A stretch of 64,000 bases of DNA, taken from positions 5,518,001 through 5,582,000 of the forward strand of contig OY762824.1 in NCBI GenBank assembly GCA_963666465.1. The letters are read 5' to 3'. Below are positions 35,150 to 43,723 of this stretch, piece by piece. The DNA is from VXYL01 sp963666465. GTDB taxonomy: Bacteria > Pseudomonadota > Gammaproteobacteria > Pseudomonadales > Azotimanducaceae. The notes beneath the pieces are model-generated. The model searched no databases. It saw nothing but the letters and a program-made list of their open reading frames with translations, and was not told the DNA's origin. The stretch's first letter is position 1. Each line of letters begins with the position of its first letter. A program made the position numbers and the translations under genes.

Positions 35150-36600
35150 GGCGCCGGGCCCAGCGGCGAGATGAAGGGCGGGAACGGCACGATGCGTTCG
35201 GCGCAGGAGGCGTCGAGCTCGGCGGGTTCCGGCGTGTCCACGAACTCTGCCACGAGACGCGGCACGCAGCCGACCGCCAACATGCCGTGTCCCTGCCCCG
35301 GGCCGACCACCTCGGCGTGGTTGGCAAGGAACGGCGTCGCCAGCGGCACGTAGCGGGGCGGCGTGATGGGGTCCTTCTCGCCGGTGAGGATGAGCACCGG
35401 CACGTCGCTCTCGACCGCGGCCTTGAAGCCTGCGTCCATTACCCCGGCGGGCCAGCGTTCGCAAACCCGGGCCAAAGCCTCCACGAACACCGTGCCCATG
35501 AAGGTGCCGCGCTGGGCTTCGACGTCCACATCACCCCAGAACGGCACGTCCTCCGTGCAGACCACTGCGAAGTTGAGGCCATAGGCAAGTTCGCCGATGC
35601 CCTCCGCGAGCATTAGCGCCTGTGCCCCCAGCCTTTCGTAGCGCTGCTCGAAGGCGTCGTGAAAGAGCACCGGCAGCATGGCGGCGCTCTGCGGCGAATA
35701 CACCAGCAGGCGCACGACGCCGGCGGCGATGGTACGCGACAGCACGAGCGGCGTCGGTTGGCCGCTCATCGGGTGCAGCACAGTGACCTCCACCGGCGCT
35801 TCGCCAAGGCGCTGCATCACGGCATCGAAGCGGGCGCGAATGTCCGGGAACGTGGCATTGCAGGGCGCATTCGCCTCGCACCGGGCCCAGGTCGCGTCGA
35901 GCGCGACCTGGCTTTCGAGGGCCGTGTCAGGGCCGAGGGCAACGCTGGCCGGAACCAGGCCGTCGAGCACCAGGCTGCGAGTGCGCTCCGGGTGCTGCCG
36001 CAGGTAGTGCTGGGCGACGCGCGTGCCGTAGGACACGCCGTAGAGGTTGAGTTCCTCGTAGCCAAGCGCCTCGCGCACGAGTTCAAGGTCTTGTACCGCA
36101 ACGCTGGTGGTGAAAAAGCGAGGGTCGTGGTCGAGATCGTCAAGGCAATCCAACGTCAGCGCCACGGTTTCGTCCACGCTGTCGCCGACGCCCCAGTCGA
36201 GCCCTTCCGCATCGAGCCCCGGACAGTGCAGGGGCGCGGACTGGCCGGTGCCGCGCTGATCCACCAGCACGATGTCCCGGCGCCGCGCCACGCGTGTGAA
36301 AGCCCCTGCCATCGCCGCATAGAATCTCGTTGCCGCGTCCCCCGGCCCGCCGGCAATGACCACCAGGGGATCCGGCAGGCTGTCATCCGCCAACGCCGGC
36401 ACCACCGCTACATGCAAGCCGATGCGCTCGCCATCCGGCTGACTCGGATCCAGCGGCACCGGCAACTCGCCACAGCGCGCCGAAACCTCGTAGCGGCCGC
36501 CCACGGCCTCGAGCTTGCAGGGGAGAAGCTCGACGGATGCCGCCGGCAAGGCAACCAACGCGACGAGGATTGTCGTCACTTTGACGGCTCGGACTCGCAT
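35146..36600 (-). CDS. secreted alpha/beta hydrolase, proline-iminopeptidase/TAP-like
   Basis: 484 aa with a signal peptide (MRVRAVKVTTILVALVALPA). Peptidase-like alpha/beta hydrolase: oxyanion HGG-type turn VVIAGGPGDAATRF, DQRGTGQSAPLHC, nucleophile elbow LYGVSYGTRVAQHYL, a TAP-like C-terminal domain with VPVLILTGEKDPITPPRYVP (acid) and GPGQGHGMLAVGCV (His). Likely a periplasmic or exported aminopeptidase or esterase. It is coupled to the NatAB-like ABC genes by an ATGA overlap, and this pairing recurs in other proteobacteria. What links the two activities is unknown. Confidence 0.9.
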   Translation of the reverse strand: MRVRAVKVTTILVALVALPAASVELLPCKLEAVGGRYEVSARCGELPVPLDPSQPDGERIGLHVAVVPALADDSLPDPLVVIAGGPGDAATRFYAAMAGAFTRVARRRDIVLVDQRGTGQSAPLHCPGLDAEGLDWGVGDSVDETVALTLDCLDDLDHDPRFFTTSVAVQDLELVREALGYEELNLYGVSYGTRVAQHYLRQHPERTRSLVLDGLVPASVALGPDTALESQVALDATWARCEANAPCNATFPDIRARFDAVMQRLGEAPVEVTVLHPMSGQPTPLVLSRTIAAGVVRLLVYSPQSAAMLPVLFHDAFEQRYERLGAQALMLAEGIGELAYGLNFAVVCTEDVPFWGDVDVEAQRGTFMGTVFVEALARVCERWPAGVMDAGFKAAVESDVPVLILTGEKDPITPPRYVPLATPFLANHAEVVGPGQGHGMLAVGCVPRLVAEFVDTPEPAELDASCAERIVPFPPFISPLGPAP

Positions 36601-36618
36601 GGCGAACGGGCTGACCTG

Positions 36619-37083
36619 TCAGCCTCCGCGCCGGCGGCGGGCGTCGATGGACACCACGTTGCCGCCGGCCACCACACGCTGGCGTGGTTCCAGCGCGAGT
36701 TCCCAGGTGATGGCGCCGCGGCGCGACTTGGCAAAGCCGCGAATGCCGTGGGTGTCGCGCACGGTGAAGATGGCGAAGGTGACGTGGATGAGGCCGTCGT
36801 CCGACCACAACAGACCCAGGTGCGGAACGCTCTCGAGCTTGGCGACCCCGTCGACGTTGATGCCGGCGGCTTGCACAGTGACGGCCCAAGTGCCGAACTC
36901 GTCCGGGGCAAGCCAGGCGTTCACCGTGATGTCGGCGCTGCCGGGGCTTTCCAAGGCCCCCTCCACCAAGAATCCCTGTTCGTCCTCGCGCACATGGATG
37001 AGAGCCGTGAAGGACACGGGCGTGGTTTCGCCGACGGGCCGCCACGAGCCGCGCCCCTGCCAATCGCCCGGCGTGAGAAGCAC
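36619..37083 (-). CDS. conserved hypothetical protein preceding the hydrolase/ABC genes
   Basis: 154 aa: MLLTPGDWQGRGSWRPVGET, TPVSFTALIHVREDEQGFLV, GSADITVNAWLAPDEFGTWA, LLWSDDGLIHVTFAIFTVRD, AITWELALEPRQRVV. Alternating short hydrophobic strands suggest an all-beta lipocalin-like or THAP4/heme-binding-like barrel; I cannot name the family. No signal or TM. 18 bp before the hydrolase in the same direction, so it leads the operon. Confidence 0.7.
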   Translation of the reverse strand: MLLTPGDWQGRGSWRPVGETTPVSFTALIHVREDEQGFLVEGALESPGSADITVNAWLAPDEFGTWAVTVQAAGINVDGVAKLESVPHLGLLWSDDGLIHVTFAIFTVRDTHGIRGFAKSRRGAITWELALEPRQRVVAGGNVVSIDARRRRGG

Positions 37084-37454
37084 TCAGGCCTCGTCCATGC
37101 AGACCACGACGTGCCGCCGCCGCAAGGGGGATGGTGAATCACACGGGTGGGGTGCGGGCACGTTTGGCATGACTTCGTGCCAATGGCACCGGCGTCGAAT
37201 GGGACGGACGCGATTATACGCATCGCCCGTGGCGATGCCCTTGCCGGGACTCTCAACTCTCAAGGGCCAAGCCATCCTCCTGGCCATGGAGCGTGCAAGA
37301 GCGAACGAAGCGCGGTCTCCACTCAAGGGGCACAGCCAACGTGTGAAGCGCCACAGACTGACTGCGTGTGGGTGCCTGCGCGCCCTGCGGGCGCGTCGGA
37401 AGTTTCGCTTGCGGGAAACTGCTAGGCGATGACTGCGTGCTTCATTGGGCGAGG
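37084..37454. other. Gene-free stretch upstream of the hydrolase/ABC operon
   Basis: 371 bp with no gene. It holds GC-rich palindromes near 37375-37425 (GCGCGCCCTGCGGGCGCG and GTTTCGCTTGCGGGAAAC) and probably the promoter of the minus-strand operon ending at 33222. The upstream PNPOx-like gene ends at 37455. Confidence 0.6.
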
Positions 37455-37964
37455 CTACGATTCGCGGGCGTAGCGGGTGCCGGGCGCGTAGTAGCGGCGT
37501 GCCCAGATGCCGGTTGGGGATTCGCCCCGCACCGGCATCCGCCACGTTCTGAGCTTCGAGCCATCGAGCGGCACGCGATAGAGGCCGCGCTCCTGGTCGA
37601 TGGTGTTCTGGATGTAGCTCTGGGCGCCCTCGGCGTCCACGTAGCGTCGGGCGATGCGACGATAGCGGTCGCGCCAGAGGTCGTCGGCACCCAGGTCGTG
37701 GACGAGTTCTGCAACGCCCTCGACAACCACCTTGCGGTAGGGCGCCGCCTCCTCGTCGATGCACAGCGCCACCCGTGCATCCCGGCGCAGGCAGGCAAAC
37801 CACTCCGACTGCGCCCTCGGCGTGAACCAGATGGCTCCTTCCTCGTGGATGAACCAGATGGGCGTCACCAACGGGCTGCCGTCCTCGCGCACCGTGGCGA
37901 TGCGCATGAGCACGCCCCGCTCCGAGAGGAGCGAGTCGCGCTCCGCGACATTCAGGCGCGGCAC
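37455..37964 (-). CDS. pyridoxamine 5'-phosphate oxidase-family (split-barrel flavin-binding) protein
   Basis: 169 aa: LSERGVLMRIATVREDGSPL, VTPIWFIHEEGAIWFTPRAQ, LRRDARVALCIDEEAAPYRK, VVVEGVAELVHDLGADDLWR, then RYVDAEGAQSYIQNTIDQER and YRVPLDGSKLRTWRMPV. These are the six-stranded split-barrel features of PNPOx-like proteins, which bind FMN or F420 and act as reductases. The specific substrate is unknown. It starts 3 bp after the SDR stop in the same direction, so the two are co-transcribed. Confidence 0.88.
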   Translation of the reverse strand: MPRLNVAERDSLLSERGVLMRIATVREDGSPLVTPIWFIHEEGAIWFTPRAQSEWFACLRRDARVALCIDEEAAPYRKVVVEGVAELVHDLGADDLWRDRYRRIARRYVDAEGAQSYIQNTIDQERGLYRVPLDGSKLRTWRMPVRGESPTGIWARRYYAPGTRYARES

Positions 37965-37967
37965 GGC

Positions 37968-38852
37968 TCAGCCACGGCGACGGCGTGCGAGTGGATCGAA
38001 TGCCGTTGCCGCACTCATGTCCACCACCTGCGCCGCCTGATCGGTCAGGTCCTCGATGTTGGCCTCGAGGCCGAGGGAAGCGCCCTCGTTGGTGAAGGTC
38101 TGCGAGCGCGAGTAGCGTCCACCCGACGCGTGGATCGTGTGCGCCGACGGCGCATCCTCGCTGCACATGTAGAGCACGGCAGGCGTCACCAGCGCCGGGC
38201 TCATCTCCGCAGGCGGATTGCTCATGTCGATGGTGGAACCAGGCACGCTGGCGGTCATGCGCGTTGCGGCACCGGGGGCGAGGCAGTTGACGCGCACGTT
38301 GTGCGCCGCACCCTCGATGGCGAGCACGTTCATCAGCCCCAGCATTGCCATCTTGGCGGCGCCGTAGTTGGCCTGACCGAAGTTGCCGAAGATGCCGGAG
38401 GTGGAACTGGTGAGCACCACCCGACCCCAGTTCTTCTCGTACATGATGGGCCAGGCGCAGCGGGTGACGTAGGCGGTGCCCCGCAGGTGGACGTCGATGA
38501 CCAGGTCGAACTCGTCGAGGGTCATGTTCTTGAACGACTTGTCGCGCAGGATGCCGGCGTTGTTGACAACGATGTCCACGGTGCCGAATGCGGCCACCGC
38601 ATCGTCAACGATGCTCTTGGCGCCGTCGCGGTCCGACACCGAAGCCTTGTTGGCGATGGCTTCGCCACCAGCGGCCTTGATCTCGGCCACCACCTCATCG
38701 GCGGCGTCGCTTTGCCCGGCGCCGTGAACGGAGCCGCCGAGGTCGTTCACCACCACCTTGGCGCCACGCTCGGCAAACGCCAGCGCGTGCGACCGACCCA
38801 GCCCGTTGCCAGCGCCGGTGACGATGACGACCTTGTTCTCGAAATCACTCAT
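37968..38852 (-). CDS. short-chain dehydrogenase, peroxisomal-multifunctional-enzyme-like
   Basis: 294 aa SDR: VVIVTGAGNGLGRSHALAFA (cofactor motif), KVVVNDLGGSVHGAGQSDAA, VNNAGILRDKSFKNMTLDEF, catalytic Ser in VLTSSTSGIFGNFGQANYGA and the YGAAK motif (Tyr, Lys). The VVNDLGG stretch is characteristic of the 3-hydroxyacyl-CoA dehydrogenase part of HSD17B4/FOX2-type enzymes, and the C-terminal extension (EDAPSAHTIHASGGRYSRSQ) also fits. A role in side-chain or fatty-acyl beta-oxidation is likely by family, not proven. NAD(P)-dependent, cytoplasmic. Confidence 0.91.
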   Translation of the reverse strand: MSDFENKVVIVTGAGNGLGRSHALAFAERGAKVVVNDLGGSVHGAGQSDAADEVVAEIKAAGGEAIANKASVSDRDGAKSIVDDAVAAFGTVDIVVNNAGILRDKSFKNMTLDEFDLVIDVHLRGTAYVTRCAWPIMYEKNWGRVVLTSSTSGIFGNFGQANYGAAKMAMLGLMNVLAIEGAAHNVRVNCLAPGAATRMTASVPGSTIDMSNPPAEMSPALVTPAVLYMCSEDAPSAHTIHASGGRYSRSQTFTNEGASLGLEANIEDLTDQAAQVVDMSAATAFDPLARRRRG

Positions 38853-39030
38853 CGGATTGTCTCTTCCCGTTGTGGAACACAAAGCCGCACCGCCACGCCC
38901 TAGTGCAAAGGAGCGCGTCGGAAGTCCCGCTGCTGGAGCCTCAAGCGGCAAGGTGCATATTCAAACCATCCAGGTGCCCTACCGCAACCTCGATGATTCC
39001 CCGACTTCTCCGGAAACTCCACCTCCGCCG

Positions 39031-39363
39031 GGCCCTGCAAGTGACGCACCTGGCGGGCGGGGGGGGGGGGGGGGCCTTCGGGCGCGTCACTTGGGTGGTG
39101 TCTCACCTTGAATGTGCCTGACATGGCGCATGGCCGTTCGCAGCTGGCGACTGCGTCGATTTGCCTGCCGGGACCACTCTCCATAGGGAGATAGGAGGGA
39201 GGGAGGGCGTCCCGCCCTCCATGCGCGCCGTCAGGCGCGTCCTCCCTGCGCATGCCGCGATGTGCCCTGCGCGCCCTTGCGGGCGCGGCGCCCTCGCTCC
39301 GGGGGACGGCGCCAGACACTGCACAAGCCGAAGTGAGACACTTTGCGTCACTTGCAGGGCCTA
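39031..39363. repeat. MITE-like palindromic element with nested inverted repeats and a G16 tract
   Basis: Outer perfect inverted repeat: GGCCCTGCAAGTGACGCA at 39031-39048 and its complement at 39346-39363. Inside it, 39094-~39342 is a divergent copy of the MITE at 62720 (GGTGGTGTCTCACCTTG left end; AAGTGAGACACT right end; GGCGCATGGCCGTTCGCA, TTGCCTGCCGGGACCACTCT shared). The inner copy is flanked by direct repeats GCGTCACTTG. A run of 16 G at 39059-39074 lies in the outer left part. The gap 38853-39422 has no gene. Confidence 0.8.
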
Positions 39364-39422
39364 ACGGCAGCAAGGCGGCTGGGGTAGCATCCTTGGACAT
39401 TGTGCATGGCGAGGAAGGGCGC

Positions 39423-41369
39423 ATGGTGGAAGGAAGTTTGGGTGGTCTTGCAGGGGCGACCGATGCGGCGATTGAGGCGGCCCTGGAGCATGCGCATGTG
39501 CCTTCGCTCATCAACGCGCTGGTGCATCTCACCGGGGATCTCTCACTGATCCGAGGGGACATCCGCCCCGTGAGCCAGCTCTTCGGCGATCCGCAAGGGG
39601 GCGTTTCGGCCGAGGACCAAGCGAAGATGCGCGCCCGGGCCCTCACCGCACTCAAGGTGTATCGCGACGCAGGTTGTCCCGAACTTGCCGCACCATCGAC
39701 GGAAGTGATGCAGGAGATGCTGCACTTCGTCATCGGCGCGGAACTCTCGCCCGACTACGTGGAGTTCCTGACCTCGGAGCTCAAGCTGGTGGAGGAAGAC
39801 CCCTACCGAGTCGAAGGCTTCGACGACATTCCGGCCGCTGCCCGCAAGGACTTCCATGTCGTCGTCGTGGGCGCCGGCATGTCCGGGCTCGTCAACGCCA
39901 TTCGCCTGAAGCAGGCCGGCATCTCCTGGACCATCTTCGACAAGAACGCCGGCGTCGGCGGCACCTGGTTCGAGAACCGCTATCCCGGCTGTCGCGTGGA
40001 CAGCCCAAACCACACCTACTCCTATTCCTTCGCCCCCAACGACTGGCCGCAGCACTTCTCGCAGCAGAGCGTGCTGCTCGACTACTTCGACCGCATCGCC
40101 GGCGAATACGAACTGCGCGACAACATCTGCCTCAACACCGAAGTGATCTCCGCCCGCTACGGCGGCGATGGCCTGTGGCGCGTGACCGTGCGCGGCCCGG
40201 ACGGCGAGCGAACCGTCACCGCTAACGCCGTCGTCACCGCCGTGGGCCAGCTCAATCGCCCCAAGCTTCCCGACATTCCGGGTCGCGGTGACTTCGAGGG
40301 CGTTGCCTTCCACACCGGCCAGTGGGAAGCGGAACATGACCTCAAGGGCAAGCGCATCGCCGTCATCGGCACCGGCGCGAGCGCCTTCCAGACCGTGCCG
40401 GAGATCGCGCCGGAAGCCGAGGGCGTCACCATCTTCCAGCGCACGCCGCCCTGGGTGGCGCCGCGTGCCGAGTACCACGACTACATCCCGGACGGCAAGC
40501 ACTGGCTGCTCAACCATGTGCCGTTCTATGGCAAGTGGTTCCGTTTCTGGATGTTCTGGACCACCTCCGAGGGTCTGCTCTCCTCCGTCCGGCGCGACCC
40601 GGCCTGGAACGAGACCGACCGCTCCATCAGCCTCGGCAACGATCAGTTGCGCGAACTGCTCACCGCCAACGTGCAGGCGATGGTGGGCGACGATCCCGAA
40701 CTCTTCGAGAAGTGCATGCCGCACTATCCCCCGGCCGGCAAGCGGATGCTGGTGGACAACGGCCACTGGTTCCGAGCGCTCAAGCGCGACAACGTCGAAC
40801 TCGTCACCGACCCCATCGCCCGCATCGTGCCAAACGGCATCGAGACCGAGTCCGGCCGCCTGGTGGAGGCCGACGTCATCCTCTACGGCACCGGCTTCTA
40901 CGCCTCCCGCATCCTCTTTCCGATGAAGATCTACGGCGAAGGCGGCGTCGAGCTGCGCGAGCACTGGGGCGCCGACCCGCGCGCCTATCTCGGCATCGTC
41001 GCGCCGGGCTTCCCGAACCTCTTCTTCTGCTATGGCCCGAACACGAACATCGTCGTCAACGGCAGCATCATCTTCTTCTCCGAGTGCGAGGTGCGCTACA
41101 TCATGGGCTGCCTCAAGCTCCTGCTCGCCGAGGGCAGGGCGGCCATGAGCTGCCGCAAGGACATCCACGACGCCTACAACGAGAGGATCGACGAAGGCAA
41201 CCGGGCGATGGCCTGGGGCTCGCCCAACGTCAGCAGCTGGTACAAGAACGAGCACGGCCGGGTGACGCAGAACTGGCCCGGCACCATGCTGGAGTTCTGG
41301 CAGCAGTCGCGGGCGCCGAACCCCGACGACTTCGTGCTTTCCGGGGAACTGCACGCCGCCGCGGACTGA
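39423..41369 (+). CDS. Baeyer-Villiger-type flavin monooxygenase
   Basis: 648 aa from ATG 39423. After an N-terminal helical extension (~130 aa) come the FAD-binding motif VVVVGAGMSGLVNAIRLKQA, GGTWFENRYPGCRVDSPNHT, the BVMO fingerprint FEGVAFHTGQW, a second Rossmann NADPH motif KRIAVIGTGASAFQTVPEIA and a C-terminal YGTGFYAS. These match NADPH-dependent Baeyer-Villiger monooxygenases that insert oxygen next to ketones. The long N-terminal extension is like the PAMO-unrelated 'type I long' group (for example those acting on cyclic or steroid ketones); substrate unknown. The frame is open further upstream only through the palindromic element, so 39423 (or GTG 39402) is the start. Confidence 0.92.
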   Translation: MVEGSLGGLAGATDAAIEAALEHAHVPSLINALVHLTGDLSLIRGDIRPVSQLFGDPQGGVSAEDQAKMRARALTALKVYRDAGCPELAAPSTEVMQEMLHFVIGAELSPDYVEFLTSELKLVEEDPYRVEGFDDIPAAARKDFHVVVVGAGMSGLVNAIRLKQAGISWTIFDKNAGVGGTWFENRYPGCRVDSPNHTYSYSFAPNDWPQHFSQQSVLLDYFDRIAGEYELRDNICLNTEVISARYGGDGLWRVTVRGPDGERTVTANAVVTAVGQLNRPKLPDIPGRGDFEGVAFHTGQWEAEHDLKGKRIAVIGTGASAFQTVPEIAPEAEGVTIFQRTPPWVAPRAEYHDYIPDGKHWLLNHVPFYGKWFRFWMFWTTSEGLLSSVRRDPAWNETDRSISLGNDQLRELLTANVQAMVGDDPELFEKCMPHYPPAGKRMLVDNGHWFRALKRDNVELVTDPIARIVPNGIETESGRLVEADVILYGTGFYASRILFPMKIYGEGGVELREHWGADPRAYLGIVAPGFPNLFFCYGPNTNIVVNGSIIFFSECEVRYIMGCLKLLLAEGRAAMSCRKDIHDAYNERIDEGNRAMAWGSPNVSSWYKNEHGRVTQNWPGTMLEFWQQSRAPNPDDFVLSGELHAAAD

Positions 41370-41388
41370 CGCCACACAGGGGCGGCCC

Positions 41389-42039
41389 GTGGCCGACCGG
41401 GATCGCATCACCCGCGCCCTGGCGGCCATCGCCAGCACGCCGCTTGGCTTCGTGGCCGGCGCCTTCGCCGGCGCCCGGCTCGCATCCACGACCGAAGGCG
41501 TCGCCTTGCTTGCCTGGGGCTTCGCCGGTGCGGCGCTGCTGGCTGCGGCGGCCTTCGCGTCGGCGCGAGCGCTCACAGGACGTCGCTTGGTTGTCGCCGC
41601 CCTCGTCTTGGGCGCCTCCTCCTTCGCCCTGCTCGCCTTCATGGTGGAGGACTACATCGCCGAACGCATCCGCGCCGCCAACGCCTTCGACGCCCACTAC
41701 GCCACCTTGCCGGACTTCACGCTGGAATTGCGCCACGTCGATCCAACGCGTCAACCGTTGTCGCGGTTCTCCCTCAACGCCACGACGCTCGAGTTCACCG
41801 CCATGCGCCCCGGCCGCTGGCACTGCACCGGCAAGGCGAACCGAGAAGAGAGGGCAGAACTCCACGCCGCCTTGACGACGGTTCCCGTCACCAACGACGC
41901 AACCTGCCCCACCACCGCCCAGTGGAGGCTCGGCGTTGCAGCACCCATGGAATCCTGCGACGACGGCACCCTGATCGCCCTCGCCGACGATATCGTCCGC
42001 ACCCACGAACGCCGCACCCGCTGCCGCCGAGAACCGTAA
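41389..42039 (+). CDS. hypothetical membrane protein
   Basis: 216 aa from GTG 41389, 19 bp after the BVMO stop. Two to three hydrophobic segments in the first 90 residues (LGFVAGAFAGARLASTTEGV, LLAWGFAGAALLAAAAFASA, VVAALVLGASSFALLAFMVE), then a soluble C-terminal domain with three Cys (WHCTGKANREERAELHAALT, NDATCPTTAQWRLG, ESCDDGTLIAL). No family recognised. Orientation and spacing suggest co-transcription with the monooxygenase. Confidence 0.6.
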   Translation: MADRDRITRALAAIASTPLGFVAGAFAGARLASTTEGVALLAWGFAGAALLAAAAFASARALTGRRLVVAALVLGASSFALLAFMVEDYIAERIRAANAFDAHYATLPDFTLELRHVDPTRQPLSRFSLNATTLEFTAMRPGRWHCTGKANREERAELHAALTTVPVTNDATCPTTAQWRLGVAAPMESCDDGTLIALADDIVRTHERRTRCRREP

Positions 42040-42119
42040 ATCCGCGAACGGGGAAGCAGTTCCGAAGGAGCCGCAGGAACCACTCGACACGGCGTCGACG
42101 ACAGCCGGTGCGCTTCGGT

Positions 42120-42537
42120 GGCATTGGTGCGCATAATGCCTCGACCTTCGGGTCGGGTGGCCGGTGACGAAGTGAAGGGGCGTCCTGCCATCTTCGGTGC
42201 GCGCCAGCGGAGTCCCGCCGGCATTGACGAGCAACCGCGCGAAATCCGGCGCAGGGCACGCGTGCAGGGTGTCGCGCGTGGTCGTCCCGGGCGTTCACGT
42301 CCGCCCCGGCGGCCAAGAGCGCTCTGCCCCGCCGAAGCGTGCCGTGCGTAGTGAAGAGGGGTCCTGCCGTCGGCCCGTGCGCGCGGTGGCGCTGGCCCCG
42401 GCATCGATCAGCACGTGCGCCACGCCCCCGACGGACGGCGAGCTGTGCAGCGGAGTTAGCCCGTCCCCGTCGCGCGACGCCGGGTCGCTTCCTGCCCGGA
42501 TCAGCTCGTCGAAGGCCGCTAGATGCGGCAAGGATTG
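42120..42537 (-). pseudogene. ankyrin-repeat protein relic, split over several frames
   Basis: Minus-strand reading recovers successive ankyrin units only by changing frame: LPHLAAFDELIRAGSDPASR, DGDGLTPLHSSPSVGGVAHV, LIDAGASATAR (frame 1, from ~42537); ADGRTPLHYARHASAGQSA (frame 2, from ~42390); LLAAGADVNARDDHARHP (frame 3, from ~42310); LLVNAGGTPLARTEDGRTPL and HFVTGHPTRRSRH (frame 4 reading, from ~42240). At least three indels lie within 420 bp and there is no convincing start, so decay is likelier than error. It sits at the left edge of the restriction-modification island. Confidence 0.72.
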
Positions 42538-42606
42538 ACAATCTGACACAGGGTGTGCAGGGTGCTGCAAGCTGCATGTTTCGCATCGGACGACTGCAAG
42601 GACGCA

Positions 42607-42801
42607 ATGGCAGCGAATCCGCGAATCTCGGTGAGTCTTCCAGAGCGGGACTATAGGGAACTTTCGGCTCTCGCCGAGAAGCACCGCATTTCGCTGGCAT
42701 GGCTCGGTCGGCAGGCGGTCCTTGAGTTCTTGGAGCGGTACCAGGACCGCGAGTTGCAGCTCCCCCTGACAATGCCCTCGACGAGGTCTCCTCGGGAATG
42801 A
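42607..42801 (+). CDS. ribbon-helix-helix (CopG/Arc-type) DNA-binding protein
   Basis: 64 aa: MAANPRISVSLPERDYRELS, ALAEKHRISLAWLGRQAVLE, FLERYQDRELQLPLT. One beta-strand (ISVSLP) followed by two helices is the RHH fold. Small RHH proteins next to modification enzymes often act as controller/repressor proteins, and this one stands 28 bp before the methyltransferase gene. That role is inferred from position. ATG 42607 chosen because upstream residues (MCRVLQAACFAS) are unlike RHH proteins. Confidence 0.75.
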   Translation: MAANPRISVSLPERDYRELSALAEKHRISLAWLGRQAVLEFLERYQDRELQLPLTMPSTRSPRE

Positions 42802-42829
42802 CGAAGTTCGATCCAGAGGTGGCGCCAGC

Positions 42830-43723
42830 ATGAGGCCGGCGCCGATTGTGAACGCAACGGGAACCGGGAGGCGCATAGCGTCTCGAAGGCGTTCCCGGCG
42901 AATGATCGCGTTCGGGTGGTATGGCGGGAAGTTCTCCCATCTCGACTTCCTGACGCCGCTCCTGCCGACAGATGCCACGCATTTCTGCGATGTTTTCGGT
43001 GGATCGGCTGCCGTCCTGCTTAACGTCGGTCCGTATCCGGTCGAGACGTACAACGACATCGATTCAGAGCTCGTCAATTTCTTTCAGACGCTGCGGAACC
43101 AACACGGGAAGCTCGTCAAGGCCATCGGCTTGACGCCGTTCTCGCGCGAAGAACTGGCGCTTGCGTGTCAACCGGCGAAGGGTCTGTCGAAAGTGGAACG
43201 GGCGCGACGGTTCTACATCCGGGCTCGCCAGACTCGAACGGGCCTTGCGCAGACCAGCAGCGAGGGGCGGTGGGCGCACTGCGTTCTCACTTCTCGGGCG
43301 GGCATGGCTGGCGCCGTGTCCCGATGGCTGGGTTCCGTGGAGGGCCTGTCGGAGATTGCGCAACGCTTGCAGCGCGTTCAGGTCGAGAACGCACCTGCGG
43401 TGGAGGTGATCCAGCGCTACGACACACCGAAGACGCTTTTCTACCTTGACCCGCCCTACGTCCACGCCTCCCGCGGCGACAAGTCCGCCTACGGTTTTGA
43501 GATGACGGACGAGGAGCATTGCGAACTCGCAGGGTGCCTGCACGGCATCCACGGCCGCGCCGTCGTGTCTGGCTATCGAACGGACCTCTACGACGACCTG
43601 TTCCGTGACTGGCATCGCGTCGATGCGGACGAGCGCAGGTGCAGCTCTGTCGGGACAATGCGCCAAGAGTCCGCGTGGCTGAACTTCGAGCCGGAACAAA
43701 GGTCGCCAGCAGCTCTCCTGTGA
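42830..43723 (+). CDS. DNA adenine N6-methyltransferase (D12/Dam class)
   Basis: 297 aa (or 273 from the ATG at 42902, MIAFGWYGGKFSHLDFL). Motif X WYGGKFSHLDFLTPLLP, motif I-type HFCDVFGGSAAVLLN, ETYNDIDSELVNFFQTLRNQ, and motif IV FYLDPPYVHASR, in the alpha-class order. A target-recognition region lies between residues ~135 and 195. Transfers methyl from AdoMet to adenine N6. The TGA stop overlaps the start of the restriction enzyme gene (TGATG), the usual layout of a type II restriction-modification pair. Base composition here is lower in GC than in the neighbouring genes, consistent with horizontal acquisition. Confidence 0.92.
   Translation: MRPAPIVNATGTGRRIASRRRSRRMIAFGWYGGKFSHLDFLTPLLPTDATHFCDVFGGSAAVLLNVGPYPVETYNDIDSELVNFFQTLRNQHGKLVKAIGLTPFSREELALACQPAKGLSKVERARRFYIRARQTRTGLAQTSSEGRWAHCVLTSRAGMAGAVSRWLGSVEGLSEIAQRLQRVQVENAPAVEVIQRYDTPKTLFYLDPPYVHASRGDKSAYGFEMTDEEHCELAGCLHGIHGRAVVSGYRTDLYDDLFRDWHRVDADERRCSSVGTMRQESAWLNFEPEQRSPAALL

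Noticed and set aside
33201..35353. Plus-strand frames of 338-529 codons opposite the ABC exporter
   Set aside because: Shadow frames; Walker A, signature and Walker B motifs are on the minus strand.
39059..39074. G-quadruplex regulatory element
   Set aside because: A single 16-G run could stack, but it is in a palindromic repeat away from a promoter, and may be an assembly artefact.
42120..42537. Functional ankyrin-repeat effector
   Set aside because: Ankyrin units can be read only by switching frames three times within 420 bp.
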